Shown here: piece by piece, positions 7,631 through 15,519 of the stretch
Layout: every line of letters begins with the position of its first letter
Numbering within the stretch: position 1 is the first letter of the stretch
Notes under the pieces: model-generated
What the model saw: the letters and a program-made list of their open reading frames with translations, nothing else
The model's database searches: none
What the model was told of the DNA's origin: nothing
Made by a program: the position numbers and the translations under genes
NCBI RefSeq assembly: GCF_010078385.1
Contig: NZ_SIJC01000009.1
Location: forward strand, 62,001-126,000
DNA from: Chengkuizengella sediminis
Lineage (GTDB): Bacteria; Bacillota; Bacilli; Paenibacillales; KCTC-33759
Direction of reading: 5' to 3'
Length of the DNA stretch: 64,000 nucleotides

Positions 7631-7732
7631 TTATTTTTTTTGCTTTCTCATTGCAATGGAGATGGTTAAGGCTGCTCCGCCCCAAAGCAACACAGCTCCG
7701 AAAATCATCATGGTAATAGCTCCTGTGCTCAT
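7631..7732 (-). CDS. MetS-like NSS transporter small subunit
   Basis: A 33-residue single-helix membrane protein (starts MSTGAITMMIFGAVLLWGG, ends with basic RKQKK). Its ATG overlaps the TAA stop of the upstream transporter as TAATG, which implies translational coupling. Known MetPS transporters use such a short hydrophobic partner, and the position, size and single helix match. It would sit in the membrane beside the large subunit. The gene is too short for most gene finders. Confidence 0.82.
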   Translation of the reverse strand: MSTGAITMMIFGAVLLWGGAALTISIAMRKQKK

Positions 7733-9246
7733 TAGCGAATCCCCTCCTGACTATCTTTCCACTTCATTCCAGTCATAATAGCAGCAACAACTACCATTAT
7801 GGCTAATGCACCCCAACCAAAAATTAAGATGGTTGCTAAAGGATAACCTCCATATAACCCACTAAATTCACTTCTGAAGTTGATGATGATCATGATCAAT
7901 AACATGATTGGTGTTACTACCTTGATCATGATATCCCACCAGTAACCAATTTTAAAATCAGAAACTAAGTTGTTTTCCTCTCTTATCGTTGCTAATTTAA
8001 TAAACCAGCCCAATAAAATTAATTCTACGAATCCAGAGATTACAATTCCAAAGCTATTAATAAAATGATCCAAAGTATCGAAGAAGTATAATCCTGTACC
8101 TGTAATAAATATCAAACTGATAAAAAATCCGATTAAACAAATCCATGCAGTGGCTTTTGTACGTGAAACTTTTAGCTTATCCATGATTGAAGATACTACA
8201 ACTTCAATGATGGATATAGCGGATGTAAATCCAGCCACTACCAATGTTAAGAAAAACAGTACACCAAAAAATTCATTAAATGCAGGGAATTCAGAAATAA
8301 TTTGTGGAAATGCCACAAAAGCTAAACCGAGTCCGGCAGTTGCTACTTCACTTACTTCTGTATTAGCTTGATTTGCCATGAAACCAATCGCTGCAAAAAC
8401 TCCAATCGCAGCTAAAAATGAAAATCCACTGTTAGAAAATGCTGTAATGAAAGCACTGTTGTTTACGTCTTTGTCTTTTGGTAAGTAACTAGAATATGTA
8501 ATCATAATTGCAAATGCTATAGATAAACTAAAGAAAATTTGCCCATAAGCTGCTATCCAAACCTGTCCCCAATCTGGGTTGCTTCCCCAAGGTACAATAT
8601 AATCGAAATTAGGGGTAAATAAATGATTCAGACCTTCTAAAGCACCAGGTAAAAAGATAGCTCTAAGTACAATAATAACCATTAATACAAGTAGGATTGG
8701 CATGAAAATAAGACTTAATTTTTCTATCCCTTTTTTAATTCCTCTGGAAATGATAAAAAAGAGTGCAATCCACACAAAAATCAATGGGATGAAAATATGC
8801 CACTGAATACCACCCAAATTAAATCCACTAATTTCAGTTAAATTTAAAAATTTGTCTCCATAAAAGAATGCTTCTGGGTCATCGCCCCATTTCAAATTAA
8901 ATGAGAAGATCATATAGTTGATTGACCATGCGATAATAACGGAATAAAAAGTAATAATACCAAAGGATAAGAAGGTTTGAAACCAGCCTAACCACTCGAA
9001 ACGTTTTGAAAGTCTACTGAATGATAATGGAGCTGAACCACGTTTTGATCTACCAACACCAAATTCTAGTATTAGTATAGGAATACCTGCTGTTAGGAGA
9101 GCAAATAAATAAGGAATAAGAAATGCTCCTCCTCCATTTTCATATGCCACATAAGGGAAACGCCAAATGTTACCTAAACCAATGGCAGAACCGATCGCCG
9201 CTAATATAAACCCAACGCGCGATCCCCATTGCTCACGATTTTCCAT
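7732..9246 (-). CDS. sodium-dependent NSS-family transporter (MetP-like)
   Basis: A 504-residue neurotransmitter:sodium symporter. The N-terminal signature is clear (WGSRVGFILAAIGSAIGLGN, then WRFPYVAYENGGGAF) and carries the sodium and substrate site of TM1. About 11-12 hydrophobic helices follow. The ribosome site AAAGGAGG precedes ATG 9246. Its coupled 33-residue partner suggests the MetP/MetS group that imports methionine and small neutral amino acids. The exact substrate is inferred. No SAM riboswitch is present in the leader. Confidence 0.92.
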   Translation of the reverse strand: MENREQWGSRVGFILAAIGSAIGLGNIWRFPYVAYENGGGAFLIPYLFALLTAGIPILILEFGVGRSKRGSAPLSFSRLSKRFEWLGWFQTFLSFGIITFYSVIIAWSINYMIFSFNLKWGDDPEAFFYGDKFLNLTEISGFNLGGIQWHIFIPLIFVWIALFFIISRGIKKGIEKLSLIFMPILLVLMVIIVLRAIFLPGALEGLNHLFTPNFDYIVPWGSNPDWGQVWIAAYGQIFFSLSIAFAIMITYSSYLPKDKDVNNSAFITAFSNSGFSFLAAIGVFAAIGFMANQANTEVSEVATAGLGLAFVAFPQIISEFPAFNEFFGVLFFLTLVVAGFTSAISIIEVVVSSIMDKLKVSRTKATAWICLIGFFISLIFITGTGLYFFDTLDHFINSFGIVISGFVELILLGWFIKLATIREENNLVSDFKIGYWWDIMIKVVTPIMLLIMIIINFRSEFSGLYGGYPLATILIFGWGALAIMVVVAAIMTGMKWKDSQEGIR

Positions 9247-9618
9247 GCATAAATTCCTCCTTTATAAATTTATTTAATTTTTTCACAGTTAACACCTAGT
9301 GTCAATGACTTTTTTCACAATTTCTTCACAATTTGTTCACAAACCTATCACTAGTTTATGTGTAGGTACTAATAATCATGCCTGTAATTCTTTTGACTGA
9401 TGCATATGAAACTATAGATTCATTTCATCAGTAGTTTTGATTCTATTGGACTATTCCAAATTAAGGAAGGAACTATGTCGATTTGCAGGGGGGATCCATG
9501 TCGAAAGTAGTGGAATTACGTGGAAATTTTGGTAAATTTGGTGGATATTCAAAATGAATTCGATCAGGCTATGATTATTAAGAACAAAACATCGATTGAC
9601 AGTGAAATCTTCTAGACA
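9247..9618 (+). other. intergenic leader region upstream of the pilus operon
   Basis: Divergent promoter space between the NSS transporter and the tad operon. It holds an inverted repeat ACTGATG (9396-9402) / CATCAGT (9426-9432). A possible plus-strand promoter is TTGACT (9394-9399), a 16-base spacer and TAGATT. A very short open frame follows at 9498. Nothing else recognisable is present. Confidence 0.45.
9498..9557 (+). CDS. possible 19-residue leader peptide
   Basis: ATG 9498 follows a strong GCAGGGGGG ribosome site and opens a 19-codon frame ending in TGA (MSKVVELRGN..., Gly- and Lys-rich). It lies about 60 bases before the cyclic-di-GMP riboswitch. It could be a translated leader or chance. 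No homologue is known to me. Confidence 0.3.
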   Translation: MSKVVELRGNFGKFGGYSK

Positions 9619-9705
9619 ATAAAGACAAGGGCAAATCTGGTGAAAATCAGTGGCGCAAAGCTATAGGGGCTAAAGTGGAGACACTATGCTAGCCAGCTGC
9701 CGAAA
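9619..9705 (+). ncRNA. cyclic-di-GMP class I (GEMM-I) riboswitch
   Basis: The conserved GEMM-I elements occur in order: AGGGCAAA (9628), a P2 stem closed by a GAAA tetraloop (CTGGT-GAAA-ATCAG), GCGCAAAGC (9653-9661), then GG-CTAA of the P3 arm. GTG-GAGA-CAC closes that arm and ATGCTAGC is its 3' side. GCTGCCG completes the pairing element. It lies 71 bases upstream of the first gene of the pilus operon. A hairpin (CCGAA...TTCGG, 9700-9737) overlaps its 3' end and could be part of the expression platform. No T-run follows that hairpin, so control may be by ribosome access rather than by termination. Confidence 0.9.
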
Positions 9706-9775
9706 ATAGCGGATTTCATTCATTATCCTGCTTTCGGTAATACATAGGGTAATTTCATATAGGAGGTGTTAAATA

Positions 9776-10123
9776 ATGAGGGTTATCAATCAAGGAAATG
9801 ATGTTGTCATTGCGGAACAAGTTCGATCAGCACATACTTTTTTTTCAAGACTCAAAGGACTCATGTTCAAAAAACATTTTTTTCGTGATGATGCTCTTCA
9901 TATCAAGCCCTGTTCCCAAATACATACATATTTTATGAAATTTCCAATCGATGTTGTTTATCTTAATATGGATTTTAAAGTTGTAGGGATTGAACAAAAT
10001 TTACCTCCATGGAAATTGGGGAAAAAATTCAAACAAGTAAAATCTGTCATTGAGCTTCCACCAGGAACTGTTGAAAAGACAAGATTAAATACTGGGGATA
10101 CCATTTATTTTAAAAAAAATTAG
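9776..10123 (+). CDS. DUF192 family protein, first gene of the tad operon
   Basis: A 115-residue single-domain protein with the DUF192 core (RLKGLMFKK, then CSQIHTYFMKFPIDVVYLN and VIELPPGTVEK). The function is unknown. DUF192 genes recur beside tad/flp genes in many bacteria. There is no signal peptide. Start ATG 9776 follows AGGAGGTG. It is separated from flp1 by about a dozen bases, so it is the first cistron under the cyclic-di-GMP leader. Confidence 0.88.
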   Translation: MRVINQGNDVVIAEQVRSAHTFFSRLKGLMFKKHFFRDDALHIKPCSQIHTYFMKFPIDVVYLNMDFKVVGIEQNLPPWKLGKKFKQVKSVIELPPGTVEKTRLNTGDTIYFKKN

Positions 10124-10136
10124 AGGAGTGTTTATT

Positions 10137-10310
10137 ATGTTAAAAAACAAATTAGTAGGTTTAGTTAAAGAGGAAAAAGGACAAGGTTTAACTGAGTATG
10201 GTTTGGTGTTAGGTATTATTGCTGTAGCTGTAGTTGCTACTATTGGTTTATTTAGAGATGAAATAGTAGGAATGTATGAAACTGCATTAACTGACCTTCA
10301 AACTAGGTAA
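10137..10310 (+). CDS. flp1: Flp-type pilin 1
   Basis: A 57-residue prepilin of the Flp/Fap family, the structural subunit of Tad pili. A basic leader (MLKNKLVGLVKEEKG) precedes the class IVb cleavage and processing motif (Gly, then QGLTEYGLVLG with the Glu at +5 and adjacent Tyr). A hydrophobic helix (IIAVAVVATIGLF) follows. TadV should cut after the Gly. ATG 10137 sits behind GAGG; the frame also opens at GTG 10128. The second copy differs in about five residues. Confidence 0.93.
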   Translation: MLKNKLVGLVKEEKGQGLTEYGLVLGIIAVAVVATIGLFRDEIVGMYETALTDLQTR

Positions 10311-10349
10311 AAATAATATATTTTTAAAAAAATTAGAGGAGTGTTTATT

Positions 10350-10523
10350 ATGTTAAAAAACAAATTAGTAGGTTTAGTTAAAGAAGAAGAAGGACAAGGA
10401 TTGACAGAGTATGGTTTAGTGTTAGGTATTATTGCTGTAGCTGTAGTTGCTACCATTGGTTTATTTAGAGATGAAATAGTAGGAATGTATGAAACTGCTT
10501 TAGCTGATCTTCAAAGTAGATAA
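10350..10523 (+). CDS. flp2: Flp-type pilin 2
   Basis: A second 57-residue Flp prepilin, almost identical to the first: KEEE instead of KEEK before the cleavage Gly, and ALADLQSR at the end. It has the same GQGLTEYG processing motif and hydrophobic helix. It lies 39 bases after flp1 with a duplicated ribosome site. A stable hairpin follows (10551-10579). This could raise pilin mRNA stability or reduce read-through into the assembly genes, giving the excess of pilin that pili need. Confidence 0.93.
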   Translation: MLKNKLVGLVKEEEGQGLTEYGLVLGIIAVAVVATIGLFRDEIVGMYETALADLQSR

Positions 10524-10550
10524 TCAAATCATCATTTCTATAAATTAGCT

Positions 10551-10579
10551 AGAGGGCCAACGAAAACTGTTGCCCCTCT
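10551..10579 (+). other. stem-loop after the pilin genes (attenuator or mRNA stabiliser)
   Basis: AGAGGG-c-CAAC pairs with GTTG-c-CCCTCT around GAAAACT. There is no T-run, so full termination is unlikely. The place, just after the duplicated pilin genes, suits a partial terminator or 3' processing stem. Confidence 0.6.
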
Positions 10580-10681
10580 CCCTGTTAACACTAAGAAAAA
10601 AACTATATAAATAAATTTTTATAAAATAAAAAAATTTTACGCTTATTAGTGAAAATATTCACTTCGAAAGAGGCGTTACAA

Positions 10682-11191
10682 ATGTATTTAAATGCTTGTT
10701 TAATCGTTATTTTAATCATTAGTGTCATCACTGATTTAAAAAGTCGGAAAATTTATAATGTAGTTATATTTCCAGGCATTTTATTAGCCTTTTTCTCCCA
10801 TTTAATATCAGGTGGTTTTCAACCCTTTTTCTATTCTATATTGAGCTGTTTTGTAGGTTTATTAATCTTGTTAATCCCTTACTTTATGGGTGGAATAGGA
10901 GCAGGTGATGTTAAATTACTAGCACTAGTTGGAGCTTTTAAAGGCATTACTTTTGTTTTTTTTACCGCTATTTATATGAGCATCATTGGTGGAGTATTAT
11001 CTCTTATTGTCCTCTTGTTTAAAAAAGGAGCAAAACAAAAACTTAAGTTCATTTTTTATTTTTTATATGGATGGAAAAATGGGATTCGCATCCCATTAAG
11101 TTTACAAAAAAATTCTATTTCTGGAACAGTACCTTATGGCTTGGCGATCGCAGGTGGTGTGGTGTGGAATTGGATTAGGGGAGGGATCTAA
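10682..11191 (+). CDS. tadV: Flp prepilin peptidase (TadV/CpaA, A24 family)
   Basis: A membrane aspartate peptidase of about 169 residues that removes the leader from Flp pilins and the TadE/TadG pseudopilins. The two catalytic aspartates are in TDLKSRKIYN and in GGIGAGDVKLLAL, flanked by hydrophobic helices. It lacks the methylase domain of PilD, as is usual for TadV. I chose ATG 10682 because AAAGAGG lies upstream; the frame is open from GTG 10649. It is the third functional step of the operon. Confidence 0.92.
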   Translation: MYLNACLIVILIISVITDLKSRKIYNVVIFPGILLAFFSHLISGGFQPFFYSILSCFVGLLILLIPYFMGGIGAGDVKLLALVGAFKGITFVFFTAIYMSIIGGVLSLIVLLFKKGAKQKLKFIFYFLYGWKNGIRIPLSLQKNSISGTVPYGLAIAGGVVWNWIRGGI

Positions 11192-11195
11192 TTAA

Positions 11196-11579
11196 ATGTT
11201 TAAGAATGAAAGAGGTCAATCCCTAACTGAATTTGCGTTGCTGTTACCCATATTATTGTTAATGATATGTGGAATTATTGATTTTGGAAGGTTGGGATTC
11301 AGTTACATGAATCAGCATCTAACAACACAGGAAGCAGTGAGGTTAGGAGGATTAGGGAAAACGGATGATGAAATTGTTGATTTTGCAAAAGATTATATAA
11401 ATATCGAAGATTCTGAAAATCTACAAGTATCCATAACTCCAAATGATAATATCAGAGAGTCTGGTGATTACGTTACGGTTACACTTACGTCTTCCTTTGA
11501 TTCTATTACTCCACTCATAGCGATGCTTATGCCAGATTCTATACAAATATCTACAAACTCTACGATTAGAGTTGAGTGA
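11196..11579 (+). CDS. tadE: TadE-like pseudopilin
   Basis: 127 residues. The N-terminus (NERGQSLTEFALLLPILLLMICGIIDFGR) has the TadE prepilin-like motif: Gly, then QSLTEFAL with Glu at +5, and a membrane helix followed by DFGR. The rest is an extracellular beta-rich domain. TadE is processed by TadV and is needed for pilus assembly. ATG 11196 lies only four bases after tadV, behind GGGGAGGG. Confidence 0.9.
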   Translation: MFKNERGQSLTEFALLLPILLLMICGIIDFGRLGFSYMNQHLTTQEAVRLGGLGKTDDEIVDFAKDYINIEDSENLQVSITPNDNIRESGDYVTVTLTSSFDSITPLIAMLMPDSIQISTNSTIRVE

Positions 11580-11589
11580 GGTGTTCATA

Positions 11590-12504
11590 ATGAAAAAACT
11601 TAAACATTTCATACATGAAGAAAAAGGAAGTTCTCTTGTATTAGTATCAATTTCATTGGTAGTTTTATTAGCGTTTGTTGGTTTAGTTGTGGATTTTGGG
11701 AAAGTTTATGTCATAAAAACAGACTTACAAAAAGTAGCCAACGCCGCTGCATTATCTGGAGCACAAGAATTAACAAATAATGAAGCGAATGTTATGGAAG
11801 TGGTAGACACAATTTTAAATGAACACGGTCAACAAAATAATTTAGAAACTACTGAAATTAATATGGAGCAGGATGTAACTGTTTTTTTATCTGAAAATGT
11901 ATCACTTTCTTTCTCAAAAATTTTAGGATTTACAAATATTGATGTTCCAGTTCGTGCCAAAGCGGAGATTAAAGCGATGGGAAGTGCTATTGGAGTTGCT
12001 CCTTTAGGTATTGATGAGTCTATCCCCTTACAGTACGATCTAGAATATCAATTAAAAGTTGACCAAACAGGAGTAGATACAGGTAATTTTGGTATTTTAG
12101 CTTTAGGAGGTACAGGGGCAAAAACATATGAAACCAACTTAAGAAATGGTTACGATCAGGAGATTAAAATTGGAGATATTTTAGACACACAAACTGGGAA
12201 TATTGCAGGGAAAACAAGATCAGCTGTTAATGAACGAATCGATGATTGCCAATACATACCAGGGGATGAAATACCTAGAGACTGTTCAAGAATCATACTA
12301 GTGCCCGTATATCGTCCATATAATCAAACTTCTAATCAATTAAAGGAAGTTGAGGTTGTAGGATTTGCTTATTTTTATCTGTTAGAACCAATGAGTCATA
12401 GGGATACTGCTATTACTGGAATGTTTATCAAACGTACAGGTACGGGTTCTACAAGTGAAGGTGTGTCTAACAAAGGTGCTTATGCGATAAGGTTAACTGA
12501 TTAA
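11590..12504 (+). CDS. tadG: TadG-like pilus assembly protein
   Basis: 304 residues. The N-terminal TadE/TadG segment (EEKGSSLVLVSISLVVLLAFVG) with a membrane helix is followed by LVVDFGKVYVIKTDLQKVANAAALSGAQEL, the hallmark of Tad_G proteins. A long extracytoplasmic domain without a clear von Willebrand MIDAS motif follows. ATG 11590 is preceded by TGAGGTG, which overlaps the end of tadE; the frame also opens at 11572. It probably forms the minor, wall-spanning part of the machine. Confidence 0.87.
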   Translation: MKKLKHFIHEEKGSSLVLVSISLVVLLAFVGLVVDFGKVYVIKTDLQKVANAAALSGAQELTNNEANVMEVVDTILNEHGQQNNLETTEINMEQDVTVFLSENVSLSFSKILGFTNIDVPVRAKAEIKAMGSAIGVAPLGIDESIPLQYDLEYQLKVDQTGVDTGNFGILALGGTGAKTYETNLRNGYDQEIKIGDILDTQTGNIAGKTRSAVNERIDDCQYIPGDEIPRDCSRIILVPVYRPYNQTSNQLKEVEVVGFAYFYLLEPMSHRDTAITGMFIKRTGTGSTSEGVSNKGAYAIRLTD

Positions 12505-12525
12505 CTCAACGAAAAGGTGAATTCA

Positions 12526-13209
12526 ATGAGGTCAAAAATAACATTAATATTAGCGGTAGTTATGGGTTTGGTAACAACTTTACTTTTTTACAAATATATA
12601 AATGAAATGAATACAAGTCCAGAAGTGAATGTAAAACTAGTAGAAGTTGTTTCTACGAAACAGGAGATTTTAGAAAATCAAGTCATTACAAATGATTTAA
12701 TAGAGCTCGTAAAAGTGCCAGAGAGTGGGGCACATCCACAAGCGATAAAAGATTCTGAGCAGGTTATTGGTAAAATAGCACTTACTAACATCACAAGTGG
12801 TGAGATTATTTTACCACATCGCATAGGAAGTGGAGCAGAAGAATCGTTGTTTGTATCAAGGAAAATTACAGAAGGGTTCCGTGCAGTATCTATTGGTGTC
12901 AATTTTGTTACATCGGTATCCAACTTAATTGAACCAGAAGATATTGTTGATGTGATATGGACGCATGAAAATAAAGATACAGGAGAAATAGAATCCGAGA
13001 TCTTATTAGAAGAGATTCGTGTTTTAACGGTAGGAAGAAGAATGATCGAATCTATCCCTGATACGGAATATGTAGAATATACTTCAAGTACGTTAGAACT
13101 ATCGGCAGATGATGCTGTAACAATTATTAACGCTTCAAATACTGGCGCGATTCAGCTCATCCTCCATAGTCGAATTGATGATGAGGATGTGATCAAAGAT
13201 GAAGAATGA
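12526..13209 (+). CDS. cpaB: RcpC/CpaB pilus assembly protein with SAF domain
   Basis: 227 residues. One N-terminal membrane anchor (ITLILAVVMGLVTTLLFYKYI) is followed by an SAF-type domain (ENQVITNDLIELVKVP...) and a CpaB C-terminal domain. In diderm bacteria RcpC works with the outer-membrane secretin. No secretin gene (rcpA/cpaC) is present here, in line with a Gram-positive envelope. ATG 12526 follows AAAAGGTG. Its end overlaps tadZ by 11 bases, which suggests coupling. Confidence 0.87.
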   Translation: MRSKITLILAVVMGLVTTLLFYKYINEMNTSPEVNVKLVEVVSTKQEILENQVITNDLIELVKVPESGAHPQAIKDSEQVIGKIALTNITSGEIILPHRIGSGAEESLFVSRKITEGFRAVSIGVNFVTSVSNLIEPEDIVDVIWTHENKDTGEIESEILLEEIRVLTVGRRMIESIPDTEYVEYTSSTLELSADDAVTIINASNTGAIQLILHSRIDDEDVIKDEE

Positions 13210-14071
13210 ACTAAAACAACTGAAAGAGGCGAGAGAAGCGAAGGCGAGCAAGAATAAAAAAGGTGAAATGATTGCCATTTGTAGTGCAAATGGAGGGATA
13301 GGTAGAACAGTGATGTCCGTAAATCTTGCCGTTGCACTTGCTAAAAGTAATATGCGAGTTTGTAACATTGATGGAAATTTCCAGTTTGGTGACCTTTGTT
13401 TATCCCTGGATTTAAGACCTACTTTTTCAATTAAGGATATCGTTGAAGAGTTAGATCAGATGGATGAATATGCATTAGCTAATTTTTTGGTAAATCACAG
13501 TAGTGGTGTGAAAATATTAGCCGCTCCCGAACGACCCGAATATGCAGAATTAATTACAACTACTGTTTTAGAAAAAGTCCATAAACTGCTTATTAATCAA
13601 TTTGATTATTTAATTGTTGATACTGAAGCAGGACTTCAAGATTTAAGTCTTTTTTTTATTGAAAAGTCAGATGAGATTTTTTTACTTTCTACCTTAGATA
13701 TGATCGTGATGAAAAATACGAAAATGATGTTAGAAACTTTTGACATATTAGGACAAAAAGAGAAGGTACGTGTGATAGTAAATAAATCATCTGTTGATAA
13801 TGTGATCAAAGCAGCAGACGTTCCAGATATTCTTGAAACAGATAACATATTTCATATACCTAATCAGCCGGAACTCGTTTTGCAATCTTTAAATGTAGGA
13901 GTTCCCTTTGTTTCAAACCATGGAAAAAGTGATTTAGGAAAATCTTATTTTAAAATAGCAGAACAATTGTTATCAAAAAGGGAAGACTCAAAAACGGAAA
14001 CAAAAACAACCTCAAATTCAATTCTACAGTCAATTTTTCAAAAAGGAAAAGCTGTCAGATCGATATTTTAG
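13199..14071 (+). CDS. tadZ: TadZ/CpaE-like ParA/MinD-family protein
   Basis: 290 residues of the ParA/MinD superfamily that positions the Tad machine in the cell. The P-loop region reads SANGGIGRTVMS, so both the signature lysine and the P-loop lysine of MinD (KGGVGKT) are replaced, by Asn and Arg. The switch region NIDGNFQFGDLCLSLDL and the LIVDTEAGLQD box are kept. The N-terminal receiver-like domain of long CpaE proteins is absent. Nucleotide binding may survive, but hydrolysis is doubtful. It starts inside the cpaB reading frame. Confidence 0.87.
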   Translation: MKNELKQLKEAREAKASKNKKGEMIAICSANGGIGRTVMSVNLAVALAKSNMRVCNIDGNFQFGDLCLSLDLRPTFSIKDIVEELDQMDEYALANFLVNHSSGVKILAAPERPEYAELITTTVLEKVHKLLINQFDYLIVDTEAGLQDLSLFFIEKSDEIFLLSTLDMIVMKNTKMMLETFDILGQKEKVRVIVNKSSVDNVIKAADVPDILETDNIFHIPNQPELVLQSLNVGVPFVSNHGKSDLGKSYFKIAEQLLSKREDSKTETKTTSNSILQSIFQKGKAVRSIF

Positions 14072-14086
14072 ACAGGAGCGAATGAT

Positions 14087-15502
14087 ATGAGCTTATTAAA
14101 TAAAATTCAAGCAAAAAAAGATGAAAAATCTAAGATGGATCAATCTAATTCTAATGAAACAATAACAACGGCCAAGATAGATATTTTATCTTCCTATCGT
14201 AAAACAGACAATCATGCAGATAAAAAAAAGGAAAAAGACCCTAAAACCATCTTACACCAGGATTTGAAAAAATTATTACATAAACAAATCATGGATCGAG
14301 TGAAAGACGATGACGTGAAGAAAATCATTCCTCAAATTGATGGCATGGCTGTTGAAATTATGAAACAGAATGAAAAATTTAGAGGGGTCATTAATCGTAA
14401 AATAGTAGTGGATGAACTTATCAATGATTTAACTGGTTATGGACCCATAAATCCATTGTTATTAGACCCAACGATTACTGAGGTAATGATCAATGGACCA
14501 GAACAAGTATATGTAGAAAAAGCCGGAAAAATCATTAAAACAGAGGTTCAATTTCGGGATGATGAACACATTATGAGCATCATTGAAAAAATCGTAGCAC
14601 CAATTGGAAGAAGAATAGATGAAAGCAGTCCAATGGTGGATGCTAGGTTACCAGATGGTTCAAGGGTAAATGCGATAATACCTCCACTTGCATTGAAAGG
14701 ACCAACTTTAACGATCAGGAAATTCTCAAAGGATCCTTTTAAGATGGAAGATCTGATTAGGTTTGGAACGATTACAGAAGATATGGCGGTTTTTATTGAT
14801 GCATGTGTCAAAGCTAAATTAAACGTTTTTGTCAGTGGGGGTACGGGTTCAGGAAAAACTACCACTTTAAACGTTTTATCTTCTTGTATACCTAGTGATG
14901 AAAGAATCATAACAATAGAAGATGCTGCAGAGTTGCAACTTTGGCAGGAGCATGTTGTTTCACTTGAGTCCAGACCATCTAATTTAGAAGGAAAAGGTGA
15001 AATCAGCATACGTGATCTTGTGAAGAATGCTTTAAGAATGAGACCAGAGAGAATTATTATAGGGGAGGTACGTTCTGGAGAAGCACTGGATATGCTGCAA
15101 GCTATGAATACAGGTCATGATGGTTCTTTGGCAACAGGTCACTCCAATAGTCCTAGGGACATGATCTCCCGTTTGGAAACGATGGTATTAATGGTTGGAA
15201 TAGATTTACCAGTTAAAGCAATTAGAGAACAAATTGCAGGAGCGATCGATGTGATTATACATCAATCACGAATGAAGGATGGGACTAGAAGAATTACACA
15301 TATTACTGAGGTACAAGGTATGGAAGGGGACGTCATTGTATTACAGGATATATTTATATTCGAGCAACATGGAATTAATGAAGAAGGTAAAATTATAGGA
15401 GAGCTCAAACCGACAGGAATACGCCCGAAATTTTATGAAAGACTAGAAACCTCCGGCATTTATATTCCACCAACTGTTTTTATAGAAAATGAATATTCAT
15501 AA
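14087..15502 (+). CDS. tadA: TadA/CpaF secretion ATPase
   Basis: A 471-residue VirB11-like hexameric ATPase that powers Flp pilus extension, and in Tad systems probably retraction too. After a Lys-rich N-terminus of about 60 residues come the N-terminal domain (NDLTGYGPINPLL, then TEVMINGP) and the RecA-like core. The core has Walker A GGTGSGKTTTLN, the Asp box, Walker B RIIIGEVRSGEALDM and a His box with LATGHSNSP. It acts on the cytoplasmic face with TadB/TadC. The ribosome site GGAGCG precedes ATG 14087. Confidence 0.96.
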   Translation: MSLLNKIQAKKDEKSKMDQSNSNETITTAKIDILSSYRKTDNHADKKKEKDPKTILHQDLKKLLHKQIMDRVKDDDVKKIIPQIDGMAVEIMKQNEKFRGVINRKIVVDELINDLTGYGPINPLLLDPTITEVMINGPEQVYVEKAGKIIKTEVQFRDDEHIMSIIEKIVAPIGRRIDESSPMVDARLPDGSRVNAIIPPLALKGPTLTIRKFSKDPFKMEDLIRFGTITEDMAVFIDACVKAKLNVFVSGGTGSGKTTTLNVLSSCIPSDERIITIEDAAELQLWQEHVVSLESRPSNLEGKGEISIRDLVKNALRMRPERIIIGEVRSGEALDMLQAMNTGHDGSLATGHSNSPRDMISRLETMVLMVGIDLPVKAIREQIAGAIDVIIHQSRMKDGTRRITHITEVQGMEGDVIVLQDIFIFEQHGINEEGKIIGELKPTGIRPKFYERLETSGIYIPPTVFIENEYS

Positions 15503-15519
15503 AAAAGGGGGATCCTATA

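Larger units (their letters stand above)
10107..10525 (+). repeat. tandem duplication containing the two flp genes
   Basis: The block from the A-run and AGAGGAGTG ribosome site through the pilin stop occurs twice in direct order with near-identical DNA (about 213 bases per unit). The copies differ by only a few codons. This indicates recent duplication or gene conversion. Confidence 0.85.

Noticed and set aside
9247-9497. SAM (S-box) or T-box riboswitch for the methionine-type transporter
   Set aside because: The S-box core and T-box sequence are both absent, and this gene reads away from the cyclic-di-GMP element.
14548-15009. 153-codon minus-strand frame inside tadA
   Set aside because: It is antisense to a fully conserved ATPase core. 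The long open frame follows from codon bias of the real gene.
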